A DNA stretch of 64,000 bases from Bacteroidales bacterium. GTDB taxonomy: Bacteria; Bacteroidota; Bacteroidia; Bacteroidales; JAAYJT01. The first letter of the stretch is position 1, and the number at the start of each line of letters is the position of its first letter. Shown here piece after piece: positions 46,134-55,282 of the stretch. The position numbers and the translations under genes are program-made. The DNA lies in contig JACZJK010000013.1 in assembly GCA_014860575.1 (NCBI GenBank), positions 1 through 64,000 of the forward strand, written 5' to 3'. Under the pieces are notes generated by a model. The model had not been told where the DNA came from. It saw only the letters and a list, made by a program, of their open reading frames with translations, and did no database searches.

Positions 46134-46285
46134 ATTGTGATGCAGTTATACAGTTGCTAATTCAACATTCCAGATTCAAAATTCAAGATTCGAGAACCTA
46201 CAAACGATAGCATTCTTGAATTTTGAATATTGATTTCTGAATATGGAATATGAAATATGGAATTTTGAATTTAAACTAATGAGTG
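46134..46285. repeat. Low-complexity intergenic repeat, copy E
   Basis: Words ATTCAAAATTCAAGATTC, TTGAATTTTGAATATTG and ATATGGAATATGAAATATGG follow the ferredoxin gene, before the convergent D-lactate dehydrogenase. A GTGATGCAGT phrase at the start also occurs near 22,262. Confidence 0.6.
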
Positions 46286-46307
46286 GACTGAAGCTCTGGC
46301 ACTGAGA

Positions 46308-47315
46308 TTAATTGTCTTTGATCAGTTCACTGTTTACTTCGTTAACTGACTCATTACCATCTTCAAAATCATCTAAGTTTTTCAGTGTGATCCTGGCGAT
46401 TTCATCCATGCTTTCCCTGGTAAAGAAGCCCTGGTGAGCTGTGATCAGAACATTAGGGAAGATCATCAACTGGGCAATCTGCTCATCGGGTATGATATAA
46501 TCAGACAAATCCCTGAAAAACAGTTTTTCCTCTTCTTCATACACATCAATCGCCAGTGAACCCAGATGTTCCTTCTTTAGCGAATCAATTACTGCTGCTG
46601 TGTTTACAAGTTTTCCACGGCCTGTATTTACAAGCATTGCGCCTTTCTTCATTTTACCTAAGGTGCTTTCATTGATCAGATGCTTTGTTTCAAGAGTGAG
46701 CGGACAGTGCAGGCTGAGAATATCGCTTACTTCAAGTACCTCGTCGAAGTCGAGGTATTCAACGCCTTTTTCTTTCATCTCATCCGAAGGATATTTATCG
46801 TATGCCACAATACGGCAACCAAAACCGAGCATGATGTTGCAGAAAGACCTTCCTATTTGCCCGGTTCCGATAATTCCTATGGTTCTGTTTTTTAGTGTGA
46901 ACCCCATAAGTTTATCGAGCGAGAAATTGCCATCCCTTACCCTGTTATAGGCTTTGTGCGTTTTCCTGGCCAGTGTTAATATCAATGCAACAGCGTGTTC
47001 TGCAACAGCCTCGGGCGAATATGCCGGAACGCGCATCACGCGGATTCCGGCTTTTTCGGCGGCTTCTAAATCCACATGGTTAAACCCCGCGCTTCGTAAG
47101 GCTACCAGTTTTACGCCATTATCTGCCAAGGCCTGAAGAACATCGGCATCAAGGCGGTCGGTTACAAAAACACATACGCCGTTGTATCCTTTGGAGAGGT
47201 CAACCGTTCTTCGTTTCAAACGGCTCTCGAAAAAATCAATTTGATGGCGATCGGTTTTGTTTTCAAAAAACTGCCGATCGTATGCTTGTGTTGAAAAAAA
47301 TGCAATTTTTGCCAT
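46308..47315 (-). CDS. D-2-hydroxyacid (D-lactate) dehydrogenase
   Basis: A 335-residue NAD-dependent dehydrogenase of the LdhA type. The dinucleotide fold GIIGTGQIGRSFCNIMLGFG lies near 148-167. Substrate-binding Arg/Asn in LRSAGFNHVD, catalytic Glu (within EEEEKLFFRDLSDY) and His in ITAHQGFFTRESM are present. It interconverts D-lactate and pyruvate. The divergent lactate permease next to it supports a lactate role. Confidence 0.92.
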   Translation of the reverse strand: MAKIAFFSTQAYDRQFFENKTDRHQIDFFESRLKRRTVDLSKGYNGVCVFVTDRLDADVLQALADNGVKLVALRSAGFNHVDLEAAEKAGIRVMRVPAYSPEAVAEHAVALILTLARKTHKAYNRVRDGNFSLDKLMGFTLKNRTIGIIGTGQIGRSFCNIMLGFGCRIVAYDKYPSDEMKEKGVEYLDFDEVLEVSDILSLHCPLTLETKHLINESTLGKMKKGAMLVNTGRGKLVNTAAVIDSLKKEHLGSLAIDVYEEEEKLFFRDLSDYIIPDEQIAQLMIFPNVLITAHQGFFTRESMDEIARITLKNLDDFEDGNESVNEVNSELIKDN

Positions 47316-47453
47316 ATTTAATTAAGTTTACTTAGTAGTGTTTAAACAATGAAGATAGGGCATTGTTTAAGCTGATAGACGTTGGAAACGCTATGTAAGC
47401 CAGATAATTTGAAAGGTTTAGTATATCAGTTACATGTAATAGGATTTAATATT

Positions 47454-49136
47454 ATGCCTGAAGGTCTCTATTCATTGTTTGCCTTTTTGCCTATAGCGCT
47501 CATCTTTGTACTCATGGCGGTTTTTCGCTGGCCAGCCACCAGGGCAATGCCACTTGCATTTGTTATCACTCTTTTACTAGTGCTTGCAGTCTGGCAAACA
47601 CCAATAAGTATCATTGCAGCATCGTGGGTAAATGGTCTGGTGATTTCAGTGGAAATTGTCCTGATTGTTTTTGGTGCGCTCACCTTGTTATTTGCTCTTC
47701 AGGAAAGTGGAGCCATCGCCACCATCAACCGGGGATTTAGCAGCATTTCGCCCGACAAGCGGGTTCAGGCCATCATAATTACCTGGCTTTTTGGTAGTTT
47801 TATTGAAGGTGCGGCTGGTTTTGGAACTCCGGCAGCCCTCACAGCGCCATTACTTCTTGCGCTTGGATTTCCTGCCCTTGCCGCCGTGATGGTTGCGCTT
47901 ATTGCGAACACTACCGCTGTTTCATTTGGCGCTATCGGCACTCCAACGCTTATCGGCATCAAAACATCTCTTGATTTGCCTGAAATCCATCAAACGCTGG
48001 ATCTGGCCGGAATGGGCTTCGAAGAATTTATAAGGCAAACAGGAATCTGGACTGCATGTCTGCATGTATTGCCCGGAATCCTGGTTCCATTGCTCATTGT
48101 TGTTTTACTGACCCGTTTCTTTGGCGAAAGAAAAAGCTTTCTCGAAGGTTTCGCCATCTGGTCTTATGCTGTGTTTGCAGGTTTATGCTTTGTTGTTCCC
48201 TACCTTTTGGTTGCTCTTTTTCTGGGACCCGAGTTTCCTTCAATTCTAGGCGGTTTAGCAGGAATGCTTATTCTGATCCCGGCTACAAGGGTGGGCTTTC
48301 TGACCCCAAAAAAGCACTGGGATTTCCCTGATGAATCAAGCTGGAAACCTGAATGGAAAGGCTCATTGACATTGCAATCTAACATCACTGCAAAACACAT
48401 GTCGCTGCCCAAAGCCTGGCTGCCGTATATTTTGATCGGTGCAATATTGGTTCTGACGAGAATGAGATTTTTACCATTCAACGATTGGCTCAGAGAAGCA
48501 GAAATCAAGATCGCTAATCTGTTTGGAACAGAAATCTCCGCTGGTTTTGCCCCCTTGTATAATCCCGGGATCATTCCGTTTCTGCTCGTTACAATACTTT
48601 GCATTTTTATTTTTGGGATGAATAAAACTCAGGTTTCAGGAACCCTTACAAACACTTACCAGAAAGTGAAAGGCCCATTTATCGCTTTGATATTTGCAGT
48701 TCCGATGGTGCGTTTGATGATGCAATCGGGAAATAACCCCGGCGATATACCCGGCATGCCGATAGCAATGGCATTGTATGCTGCTGACGTTTTCAGCGGT
48801 ATCTGGCCTCTGATAAGCCCCTTGATCGGGGCGTTAGGATCATTTATGTCGGGTTCGGCTACCGTCTCAAATATGTTGTTTTCGTTATTTCAATTTAAGG
48901 TTGCCCAGGAAACAGAGATTTCTATTCTTGTGGTTCTCAGCCTGCAGAATGTAGGAGCTGCAATGGGCAATATGATTGGTGTTTACAATATCATTGCCGC
49001 CTGTGCAACAGTTGGTTTGAGCGGTATGGAAGGCGAATTGCTGAAAAAGAATTTACTGCCTGCCATACTACTTTGCTTGCTAGCCGGAATAATTGCAATG
49101 ATAGTTATGGGGTTTTCAGGCGGAGTGGTGGTTTGA
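47454..49136 (+). CDS. L-lactate permease
   Basis: A 560-residue integral membrane transporter of the LctP/LldP family, with about 12 helices. Signature segments are [21 protein letters not shown] near 120 and [21 protein letters not shown] near 460. It imports lactate or glycolate with protons. It is divergent from the D-lactate dehydrogenase gene, with a 138-nt shared promoter region. The ATG at 47454 is preferred over an upstream TTG at 47382. Confidence 0.92.
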   Translation: MPEGLYSLFAFLPIALIFVLMAVFRWPATRAMPLAFVITLLLVLAVWQTPISIIAASWVNGLVISVEIVLIVFGALTLLFALQESGAIATINRGFSSISPDKRVQAIIITWLFGSFIEGAAGFGTPAALTAPLLLALGFPALAAVMVALIANTTAVSFGAIGTPTLIGIKTSLDLPEIHQTLDLAGMGFEEFIRQTGIWTACLHVLPGILVPLLIVVLLTRFFGERKSFLEGFAIWSYAVFAGLCFVVPYLLVALFLGPEFPSILGGLAGMLILIPATRVGFLTPKKHWDFPDESSWKPEWKGSLTLQSNITAKHMSLPKAWLPYILIGAILVLTRMRFLPFNDWLREAEIKIANLFGTEISAGFAPLYNPGIIPFLLVTILCIFIFGMNKTQVSGTLTNTYQKVKGPFIALIFAVPMVRLMMQSGNNPGDIPGMPIAMALYAADVFSGIWPLISPLIGALGSFMSGSATVSNMLFSLFQFKVAQETEISILVVLSLQNVGAAMGNMIGVYNIIAACATVGLSGMEGELLKKNLLPAILLCLLAGIIAMIVMGFSGGVVV

Positions 49137-49227
49137 ATTGCCCTGCCAAGCAGAATAAAACCGTTGCAGTACTAACCAATGCTGCGGACTAAATCGAGTG
49201 AAATATAGTGGAATGCGTTACAAGATG

Positions 49228-49271
49228 TGAGATATACTGGATTCGAACCAGTGACCTCTTGCCTGTCAAGC
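49228..49271 (-). other. attL: 3' part of a tRNA gene, probably tRNA-Val(GAC)
   Basis: Read on the minus strand, this piece runs from the anticodon loop (GCTTGACAGGCAAG) through the variable loop AGGTC, a perfect T-arm (ACTGG-TTCGAAT-CCAGT) and the 3' acceptor strand ATATCTC plus discriminator A. The loop TTGACAG gives anticodon GAC. The 5' half is missing: upstream sequence cannot pair with the acceptor or the anticodon stem. This is what integration into the 3' end of a tRNA gene leaves on the side away from the restored gene. Confidence 0.7.
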
Positions 49272-49348
49272 GTCAGACGACACTATAAGTATACTACCTC
49301 TTTCATTATAGATATTTGACTATCAAATAGTTAAAATATTTAATACTT

Positions 49349-49378
49349 ATCGATATTAATCGATGTCAATCGATATTT
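49349..49378. repeat. Three phased 10-bp direct repeats
   Basis: ATCGATATTA, ATCGATGTCA and ATCGATATTT follow head to tail, about one helical turn apart. Their place between att and the integrase suggests arm-type or excisionase binding sites. Confidence 0.65.
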
Positions 49379-49387
49379 TGCAGAAAA

Positions 49388-49409
49388 GTATGCAAATTGT
49401 ATGCAAATT
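49388..49409. repeat. Two perfect 11-bp direct repeats
   Basis: GTATGCAAATT occurs twice in tandem at 49388-49398 and 49399-49409, 26 bp before the integrase start. They may be recombinase arm sites or an autoregulation site. Confidence 0.65.
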
Positions 49410-49435
49410 TATAATTTAGCCAAAACTTTTCAATT

Positions 49436-50668
49436 ATGGATAAGAACGTTACCATCTCCATTTACCTGGACAAAAGAAGGGCCAGGAAGGATGGAAAGTA
49501 TCCGGTAAAGATACGTGTTTTTAGGAATAAGCCCCGGATGCAAAAGCTCTACAAAACAAAATATGCTTATTCGGAAGAGGATTTTGAAAAGATATGGGTT
49601 GATAAGAGAAAACCTAAAGCTTACAATACTGAGCGCTTAAAGCTCACTGCTATTGAGAATGAAGCAAGTGATGTTGCAGATAATCTGTCCAGATTCTCAT
49701 TTGAGGCTTTCGAGCGGGAATTGTTTTCTTCGCAACCCAAGGAAGGTGATGTTAATACTTACTACAAAAGGGCGATAGACAACTTCAAACAAAACAACCA
49801 GATATCAACTTCCAAACTCTATGAATACAGCCTTGATTCATTACTGGAATATCATGGTAAAGACAAGCTAACATTCCAGACCATCACAACCAACTGGCTG
49901 AAAGGCTATGAAAGGCACATGGTTGAGGAAAATGGCAAGAGTAAAACAACGCTGAGCATGTATGTGAGAACTCTTCAGGCAGTTTTCAATAATGCGATTG
50001 AAGATGGAGTGATTGTGAAAGATGAGTACCCATTTGGTAAACGCAAATATAGTGTTCCAAAGCCCAAAGGGATTAAAAAGGCTTTGACAGCGGATCAGCT
50101 AAAGAAACTGTATGAAGCAATCCCAGAAAATGATCTCCAGCAGAAGGCCAAGGATTTCTGGTTTTTCTCTTACAGCTGCAACGGGATGAATTTTAAGGAT
50201 ATCGCCTATTTAAGGTATAAAAATCTTTCAGATGACACATTGAAGTTCTCCAGGGCGAAAACTGCAACAACTGATGCTGACCAAGCTCCAGTGGTTGTTT
50301 ATTTAACAGATTTTTCCAAGGGTGTAATTGAAAAGTATGGCCAGCCAGACAAATCACCTAACAAATTAATCTTCTCAATCGTTGACCTCATGGATTCACC
50401 TGATGAGCAATACCGCAAACTAAAGCTTTTCGTCAGGTTTGTAAACCAGCATTTTCTTAAATTTGCCAAAAGTGCGGGAATAGATGAAAAGATAAGCACC
50501 TACTGGGCAAGACATTCATTCGCAACAACTGCGATTCGTAGCGGGGCCAGCATGGAATATGTAAGTGAAGCCCTTAGTCACAGCAGTATGGACACAACAA
50601 GGGGCTACTTCGCTGGATTTGAGGATGAGAAGAAAAAAGAAATTGCCCGGAAACTGATGGAGTTTTAA
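49436..50668 (+). CDS. Tyrosine recombinase (integrase) of the Bacteroidota SAM-like type
   Basis: A 410-residue site-specific recombinase. An N-terminal AP2-like arm-binding part (YLDKRRARKDGKYPVKIRVFR) and a SAM-like core-binding domain (about 110-200) precede the catalytic domain. Box II residues are Arg359-His360 (YWARHSF) and His382 (LSHSS), and the nucleophile is Tyr391 (RGYF). The first catalytic Arg of box I is replaced: the region reads CNGMNFKD with Asn252. This occurs in related Bacteroidota integrases. It integrates and excises the element at the adjacent tRNA site. Confidence 0.93.
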   Translation: MDKNVTISIYLDKRRARKDGKYPVKIRVFRNKPRMQKLYKTKYAYSEEDFEKIWVDKRKPKAYNTERLKLTAIENEASDVADNLSRFSFEAFERELFSSQPKEGDVNTYYKRAIDNFKQNNQISTSKLYEYSLDSLLEYHGKDKLTFQTITTNWLKGYERHMVEENGKSKTTLSMYVRTLQAVFNNAIEDGVIVKDEYPFGKRKYSVPKPKGIKKALTADQLKKLYEAIPENDLQQKAKDFWFFSYSCNGMNFKDIAYLRYKNLSDDTLKFSRAKTATTDADQAPVVVYLTDFSKGVIEKYGQPDKSPNKLIFSIVDLMDSPDEQYRKLKLFVRFVNQHFLKFAKSAGIDEKISTYWARHSFATTAIRSGASMEYVSEALSHSSMDTTRGYFAGFEDEKKKEIARKLMEF

Positions 50669-50686
50669 TCCTTTATTACATCTGTT

Positions 50687-52792
50687 ATGAAAGTACCAGA
50701 AGAATTTGAAGATACCGGATATCATGATATGTTTATCTCTTTGATAAACTCCTCTGATTTAATCATACGGGCAACCTTGACACCAGAAAGCAAGTCCGAG
50801 GAAATTGAATTTAACGGTTATCAAAGCTTTAAGTCTTTCAGTGCAGACAATAAACTGTTTTTTGAACGTGGCAAGAAAGATATTATCACAATCATAAACC
50901 ATAAACCTTCCAAGTTTGAAAAACTTGTCTTTATAAGCTCAAAGCTCAATGAAGCAAAACAAGCTCTCAATAGATTAACACAATCAGACGGCAAATATAA
51001 ACATGAAGGATTCCGCTTCATGAATCTTATGGAACAGGAAGCTGAAGCGAAAACTCTCACTGAGAATGATATTCAGGAATATTATCAACTAATGCACAAG
51101 TCAGGATCGGAATTTATTAACTACCTGACCACTATACAAGCCTCTATACAAAATTCATCAGATGGTGATTTCTCTTCACCAGACCCATTATCTGGAAGCC
51201 CGCCACGATCAAGTAAAAATGATCCGCTGGCCTTTTTCGAGTTTTACTTTGTATTGGCAGGCATTTCTGACCTTTACGAATTAATAGTGATCGAACCCTA
51301 TGAACCCGATCAACAAATTACAAATGAGAATGACCAAAGTCAGGAAATTTCGGATTCAAGTCACGATACTTCCCCCGATTTATTTGATGAACCTTTCGAG
51401 AAAATTCTTCAAGCAAGGATTAATGAAGAGTTTTACAAGACTTTGAAATATATTGATGAACGTGTTGATCGTAGCGCAAATGAAGCCGAAATCACGCTAT
51501 TTCTAAAGAAGTTATTGTTTCGCATCAAATTCATAAACAACAATTTACATAGGGATTTAGATGAGGATGAAAAAGAAATCTGTGGAAATGCTTTAAAAGC
51601 AATAATCAGGTATATTTTTAAGAAACATGAACCCTTTACGCAAGAATTCCGAACCGAAAGCTTTTTCAGTAAAATAGTTGGCGTCACTCAGCAACTGCCC
51701 ATGATTGAAAAGCCAGAGAGACTTGATAATTTCGAGTCTAAAGCAGATGATTACTCCATCATTAACTTGACTCCAAGGATTACTCAGGAAATTCCTAAGA
51801 AAATAGTGGAAATGTATTATAAACAGTATAATCCAGAGGATTACATTGTGGTAGATTTAACATCCAACTTTGAAAGAAAACATTCTGAGGAGATTAAACG
51901 TACAGCTCCTGAGCCGCCTCGCCTATTTTATGATATCTATGGATTGGTCGAAGATGATAATATGATAGGATTGATGATGATGCCAATGCCTGCAAAGCTG
52001 TCTATTTCGCAGACTCAGCTAACTCTTTTTAATAATTTGCTCACAGATAAAGGATTTGAACACATTGATTTCAGCAAGAGAACATTTCAAACAATCTCTT
52101 TTGAATACTTTAATTATGATTATATACCTGAAGTACTTCACAAAGGAGTTATGCCCTTTTTATATTATTATCGTAAGGGCTTTTTCACCGGTTACAAATT
52201 ATTAAGGGCTAACAAACAAGAAGAGAATTCTAAGAGGAATCTAAGATATATCAACGAAGTAACATCTCCACCTCCAATTTCAGACTTTAAAGATTCTGCA
52301 ATCTATGTTTATTGGAGGGACATGGGATTAAAGCAAGGTAGGTTATATTCCATCTGGCAAACAATCCTTGAAAACCCAGATGAGTTTGCGGGTCTGATCA
52401 AGAATGAAAAGATAAGGCAAGAACAACCTTCTGATCGCAGAACTATAAGTGCAACGAGAAAAATAATCGAGGATTCATTCGATGAAATGGGCAGTAAAGG
52501 TCAAAAAGGTTGGCAATATGCTTTCAGAACAGAAAATGATTTTAAAAAATTTGTCAGCCTGTTAGAGAAATATTTCATGCTGGAGTCTTATGAATTGCCA
52601 GAAGAAACGTTACTGACACGACCAAAAACAAAAACCCAGATAGCTCAAGCTATTCATCGCATATACAAAGAGTTAGGTGAAGAGCTCAAAAGCGATACAG
52701 AATTTTTTAAAATTATCAGATATTTAAAGGTCTTTAATGAATCAGAGGATGCTGAAATTTATAAATCCATTACCCGGAGTAGTGGATTTTAG
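50687..52792 (+). CDS. Unrecognised 701-residue element protein
   Basis: A long soluble protein that I do not recognise. The first 130 residues are mixed alpha/beta. An acidic low-complexity linker (about 160-245, SSPDPLSGSPPRSS, then NENDQSQEISDSSHD) follows. The central 250-500 is helical, with a KFINNNLHRDLDEDEKEICGNALKAII stretch. The C-terminus (about 590-700) has repeated helices, including a KTKTQIAQAIHRIYKEL segment that could be a DNA-binding helix-turn-helix. It begins 18 nt after the integrase gene in the same direction, so it is likely in its operon. A role in mobilisation, replication control or exclusion is possible but not shown. Confidence 0.75.
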   Translation: MKVPEEFEDTGYHDMFISLINSSDLIIRATLTPESKSEEIEFNGYQSFKSFSADNKLFFERGKKDIITIINHKPSKFEKLVFISSKLNEAKQALNRLTQSDGKYKHEGFRFMNLMEQEAEAKTLTENDIQEYYQLMHKSGSEFINYLTTIQASIQNSSDGDFSSPDPLSGSPPRSSKNDPLAFFEFYFVLAGISDLYELIVIEPYEPDQQITNENDQSQEISDSSHDTSPDLFDEPFEKILQARINEEFYKTLKYIDERVDRSANEAEITLFLKKLLFRIKFINNNLHRDLDEDEKEICGNALKAIIRYIFKKHEPFTQEFRTESFFSKIVGVTQQLPMIEKPERLDNFESKADDYSIINLTPRITQEIPKKIVEMYYKQYNPEDYIVVDLTSNFERKHSEEIKRTAPEPPRLFYDIYGLVEDDNMIGLMMMPMPAKLSISQTQLTLFNNLLTDKGFEHIDFSKRTFQTISFEYFNYDYIPEVLHKGVMPFLYYYRKGFFTGYKLLRANKQEENSKRNLRYINEVTSPPPISDFKDSAIYVYWRDMGLKQGRLYSIWQTILENPDEFAGLIKNEKIRQEQPSDRRTISATRKIIEDSFDEMGSKGQKGWQYAFRTENDFKKFVSLLEKYFMLESYELPEETLLTRPKTKTQIAQAIHRIYKELGEELKSDTEFFKIIRYLKVFNESEDAEIYKSITRSSGF

Positions 52793-52819
52793 CATCGTCT
52801 AATATGCACATTATCAATC

Positions 52820-52846
52820 AACCCCATTAACCCCAATAACCCTCCA
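52820..52846. repeat. Three 9-bp iteron-like repeats
   Basis: AACCCCATT, AACCCCAAT and AACCCTCCA stand head to tail upstream of the HTH and primase genes. They could bind the HTH protein or act in element replication. Confidence 0.45.
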
Positions 52847-52905
52847 AAGAAGCCCGAAAACCCTGCTATACTCTTGCTTCATGTTTCATTTAAACTTATA
52901 AAAAC

Positions 52906-53247
52906 ATGAAGACAATAAGCTTTAACAACCTTCCCGAAGCGGTGGGGTTACTTATCGAAAAAATTGACAGGCTCGAAAGAATCCTGTCAGAGCAAACGAC
53001 TCAAAGTCCAAGTGTAGCGCAACCAGAACTGATGACAGTTCCACAGGCTGCCAAATTCCTGAACCTGGCTGTGCCGACAGTTTACTCGATGGTCAGCAGA
53101 GGAGAATTTCCTTACATGAAAAGATCAAAACGCTTGTACTTTTCAAAAGATGACCTGATGAACTATGTACGTGAAGGTCGCCAACAAACCAATGCTGAAA
53201 TCATGGACAGTGCCATTGATGGTTTAACTAAATCAAGGAGGGCATAG
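52906..53247 (+). CDS. Excisionase-like helix-turn-helix protein
   Basis: A 113-residue DNA-binding protein with a MerR/excisionase HTH_17 domain (LMTVPQAAKFLNLAVPTVYSMVSRGEFPYMKRSKRLYFSKDDL, about 41-84), an N-terminal coiled segment (AVGLLIEKIDRLERILSEQ) and a polar tail. Small proteins of this kind steer the direction of recombination in integrative elements. It ends 2 nt before the primase-helicase gene, so the two are coupled. Confidence 0.88.
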   Translation: MKTISFNNLPEAVGLLIEKIDRLERILSEQTTQSPSVAQPELMTVPQAAKFLNLAVPTVYSMVSRGEFPYMKRSKRLYFSKDDLMNYVREGRQQTNAEIMDSAIDGLTKSRRA

Positions 53248-53249
53248 TC

Positions 53250-54884
53250 ATGGAAAAGATGCAATTTGTTGAAGCAATAGGTATAAGTAAAGCCGACTTT
53301 ATTATACCTGAAGTTAGCACTGCACAAACGCAAGCAGCGCAATCCATTGGAATGTGGAGTCAGATCGAAAACAAGATTGTTCCACTTGAGAAGAAATCCA
53401 TTGCACGTGGAATTTTCATCTACACGGTCAACGATCAAAGTGTTCAGCTTGATAAGCTATATAATGCCGGTATTCTGAGCTTCCTTAGATCCAGAGGATT
53501 TTGCAAGAGATATATTGATGACTGTACTTATCTGTTGATCCGGCAAGAGGAAAATAAAATTTATGAGGTTGAAATTGCAAATATTCGTGATGAAATCAAT
53601 ATCTACCTCAAAAGCTTGTCCAGAGGAATTGTCTTTGAATACGCAGGGAAAACAGTAAGGGTTAGTTATGAAAACATGGAAGAGCTTTTCTTAAGGCAAA
53701 TTCATTTGATTCTAAACTACAGTACACTGGGATTCCTTGAAAATCACGACACTCCAATTTTAGCAGATACCAAAACTGAAATGTTTTTCCCATTCCGTAA
53801 TTGCGTAGTAAAGGTGATTCAAGGAAGAGAGGGTATCGTGCCAATGAATTATAGTGAACTGGATAATCTTTGCATCTGGAAAAACCAAATAATAGATCAT
53901 GACTATAGTCTTGATTCCAATGATCCTATATTCAAGTCATTTGTAGGAAATGTTGCGAATGATGCTTCTGATGATCCAGGTCAACCCAGATTCAAGGGAT
54001 TTAAATCTGCGATTGGGTATTTATTACATTACTATCAGCATAACAGTCTTGGACGTGCGGTCGTAGCTTATGATGCTGAACTGACAGAACGGGATAGGCC
54101 CCAGGGTGGTACAGGAAAAGGAATAATTGCACAGGCTATTCGGCAATTAAGAAACTCAGCAACAATAGATGGTAAAAAATTTAACCCAGCACAAAGGTTT
54201 TGCTTCCAGGGTGTTGATAAAGAAACTCAGGTTATCTACCTGGATGATGTGAAACCCGATTTTGATTTCTTGAGATTCAACAGCGTTTTAACTGAAGGGA
54301 TTGAAGTTGAGCAAAAATACAAAGCATCGTATAAGATTGAAATAGATATAAGCCCCAAAATCTATATCACTTCTAACGTCATACTGAATGCTGAGGGAAA
54401 CACTGCTCAACGCAGAATGTATATCTTGGAGTTCTCTTCTTTCTATTCGGATAAACAGAGGTCTGATCCAATGAAAAATCCTATTGATACTGTACATGGC
54501 GGAATATTTTTCGATAAACAGGTTTGGAATCAAACAGAATGGAACCGCTTTTTCACATTTATGTTTGAATGCTGCAATTTTTATCTAACCAATGGATTGC
54601 ATCCCTATGGATTGAGATCGGTTAACCAGAACCGCTTGATTCAATTCACAAGCCGGGAATTTTACGATTGGATACTACAAAGTGAGATAGAACCAAACCT
54701 GGAGTATGATCAGGCTGAATTGTTTGATGAATTCAAATCTCAGTTTTATAGTGGAGAAGATGAGCTTTTCTCCCAAACTTTTTCCAAATGGTTGAAAATA
54801 TTTGCTGAAACCAATGGACTAGTTAAATCTGGTAGAAAAAGTTCCGGAAAAATATTCATTAAGTTTACTCCCAGCAGGCAATAG
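53250..54884 (+). CDS. Primase/SF3-helicase-like replication protein (DUF5906 type)
   Basis: A 544-residue protein. The C-terminal half is a superfamily 3-like helicase: Walker A GGTGKG at 286-291, Walker B VIYLDDVKPDF near 330, and an Asn sensor in KIYITSNVIL. The N-terminal half has no clear primase motif. Such proteins replicate excised elements in Bacteroidota. It follows the HTH gene by 2 nt. It probably acts on a circular form of the island. Confidence 0.82.
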   Translation: MEKMQFVEAIGISKADFIIPEVSTAQTQAAQSIGMWSQIENKIVPLEKKSIARGIFIYTVNDQSVQLDKLYNAGILSFLRSRGFCKRYIDDCTYLLIRQEENKIYEVEIANIRDEINIYLKSLSRGIVFEYAGKTVRVSYENMEELFLRQIHLILNYSTLGFLENHDTPILADTKTEMFFPFRNCVVKVIQGREGIVPMNYSELDNLCIWKNQIIDHDYSLDSNDPIFKSFVGNVANDASDDPGQPRFKGFKSAIGYLLHYYQHNSLGRAVVAYDAELTERDRPQGGTGKGIIAQAIRQLRNSATIDGKKFNPAQRFCFQGVDKETQVIYLDDVKPDFDFLRFNSVLTEGIEVEQKYKASYKIEIDISPKIYITSNVILNAEGNTAQRRMYILEFSSFYSDKQRSDPMKNPIDTVHGGIFFDKQVWNQTEWNRFFTFMFECCNFYLTNGLHPYGLRSVNQNRLIQFTSREFYDWILQSEIEPNLEYDQAELFDEFKSQFYSGEDELFSQTFSKWLKIFAETNGLVKSGRKSSGKIFIKFTPSRQ

Positions 54885-55282
54885 ATATAAGGCTTATGCG
54901 ATCATGAGTGACAGAGTGATACAATTTCATATATTCGAGGGTGTCTCAAGCTAGTTGTTTTTACTGGCCTTATTATCATACACCCTGATTAAAAAGAAAT
55001 AGCGTCACTCAGTCACTATTTTAATATATTTGCCAAACAGCAAAACCTTTGACTTTAACCCCTACAGAACATTTGAAAAGGCGGTTTATAAATTGAAGGA
55101 TCGGAAGATTAAGAAATTATTGGTACGGGTTGAGGTTATTGATTGAGGGATTAAATGAATTGATAATGAATAATAATATACCAAAAAACAAAAAGAGCCT
55201 ATTTTTTATCCCTTCCGCTGTAGAAATATGAGAAGAATTTCATATATTGGTCAAATAATGACAAGTCATAATATAACAGGTC
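54885..55282. other. Gene-free stretch before the restriction cargo
   Basis: About 400 bp, very AT-rich after 55,020. It holds the inverted-repeat structure at 54907-55017. The rest shows no gene. The cargo block begins with the broken XRE gene at 55,283. Confidence 0.5.
54907..55017. repeat. Nested inverted repeats downstream of the primase gene
   Basis: The outer arms AGTGACAGAGTGAT (54907-54920) and GTCACTCAGTCACT (55004-55017) pair at 12 of 14 positions. An inner pair AGGGTGT (54938-54944) / ACACCCT (54980-54986) is perfect. It may be an origin, transfer site or structured RNA. Confidence 0.5.

Larger units (their letters stand above)
49137..49435. other. Left end of the integrative element: att site and phased repeats
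   Basis: It contains a tRNA 3' fragment, an inverted pair (TATTTGA/TCAAATA, 49313-49329), three 10-bp repeats and two 11-bp repeats directly upstream of the integrase gene. Each is listed separately. There is no gene. Confidence 0.7.

Noticed and set aside
49200-49340. A complete tRNA gene at the left end of the element
   Set aside because: The T-arm and 3' acceptor strand are good, but no 5' acceptor strand, D-arm or anticodon 5' stem can be drawn from the upstream sequence, so only a fragment is called.
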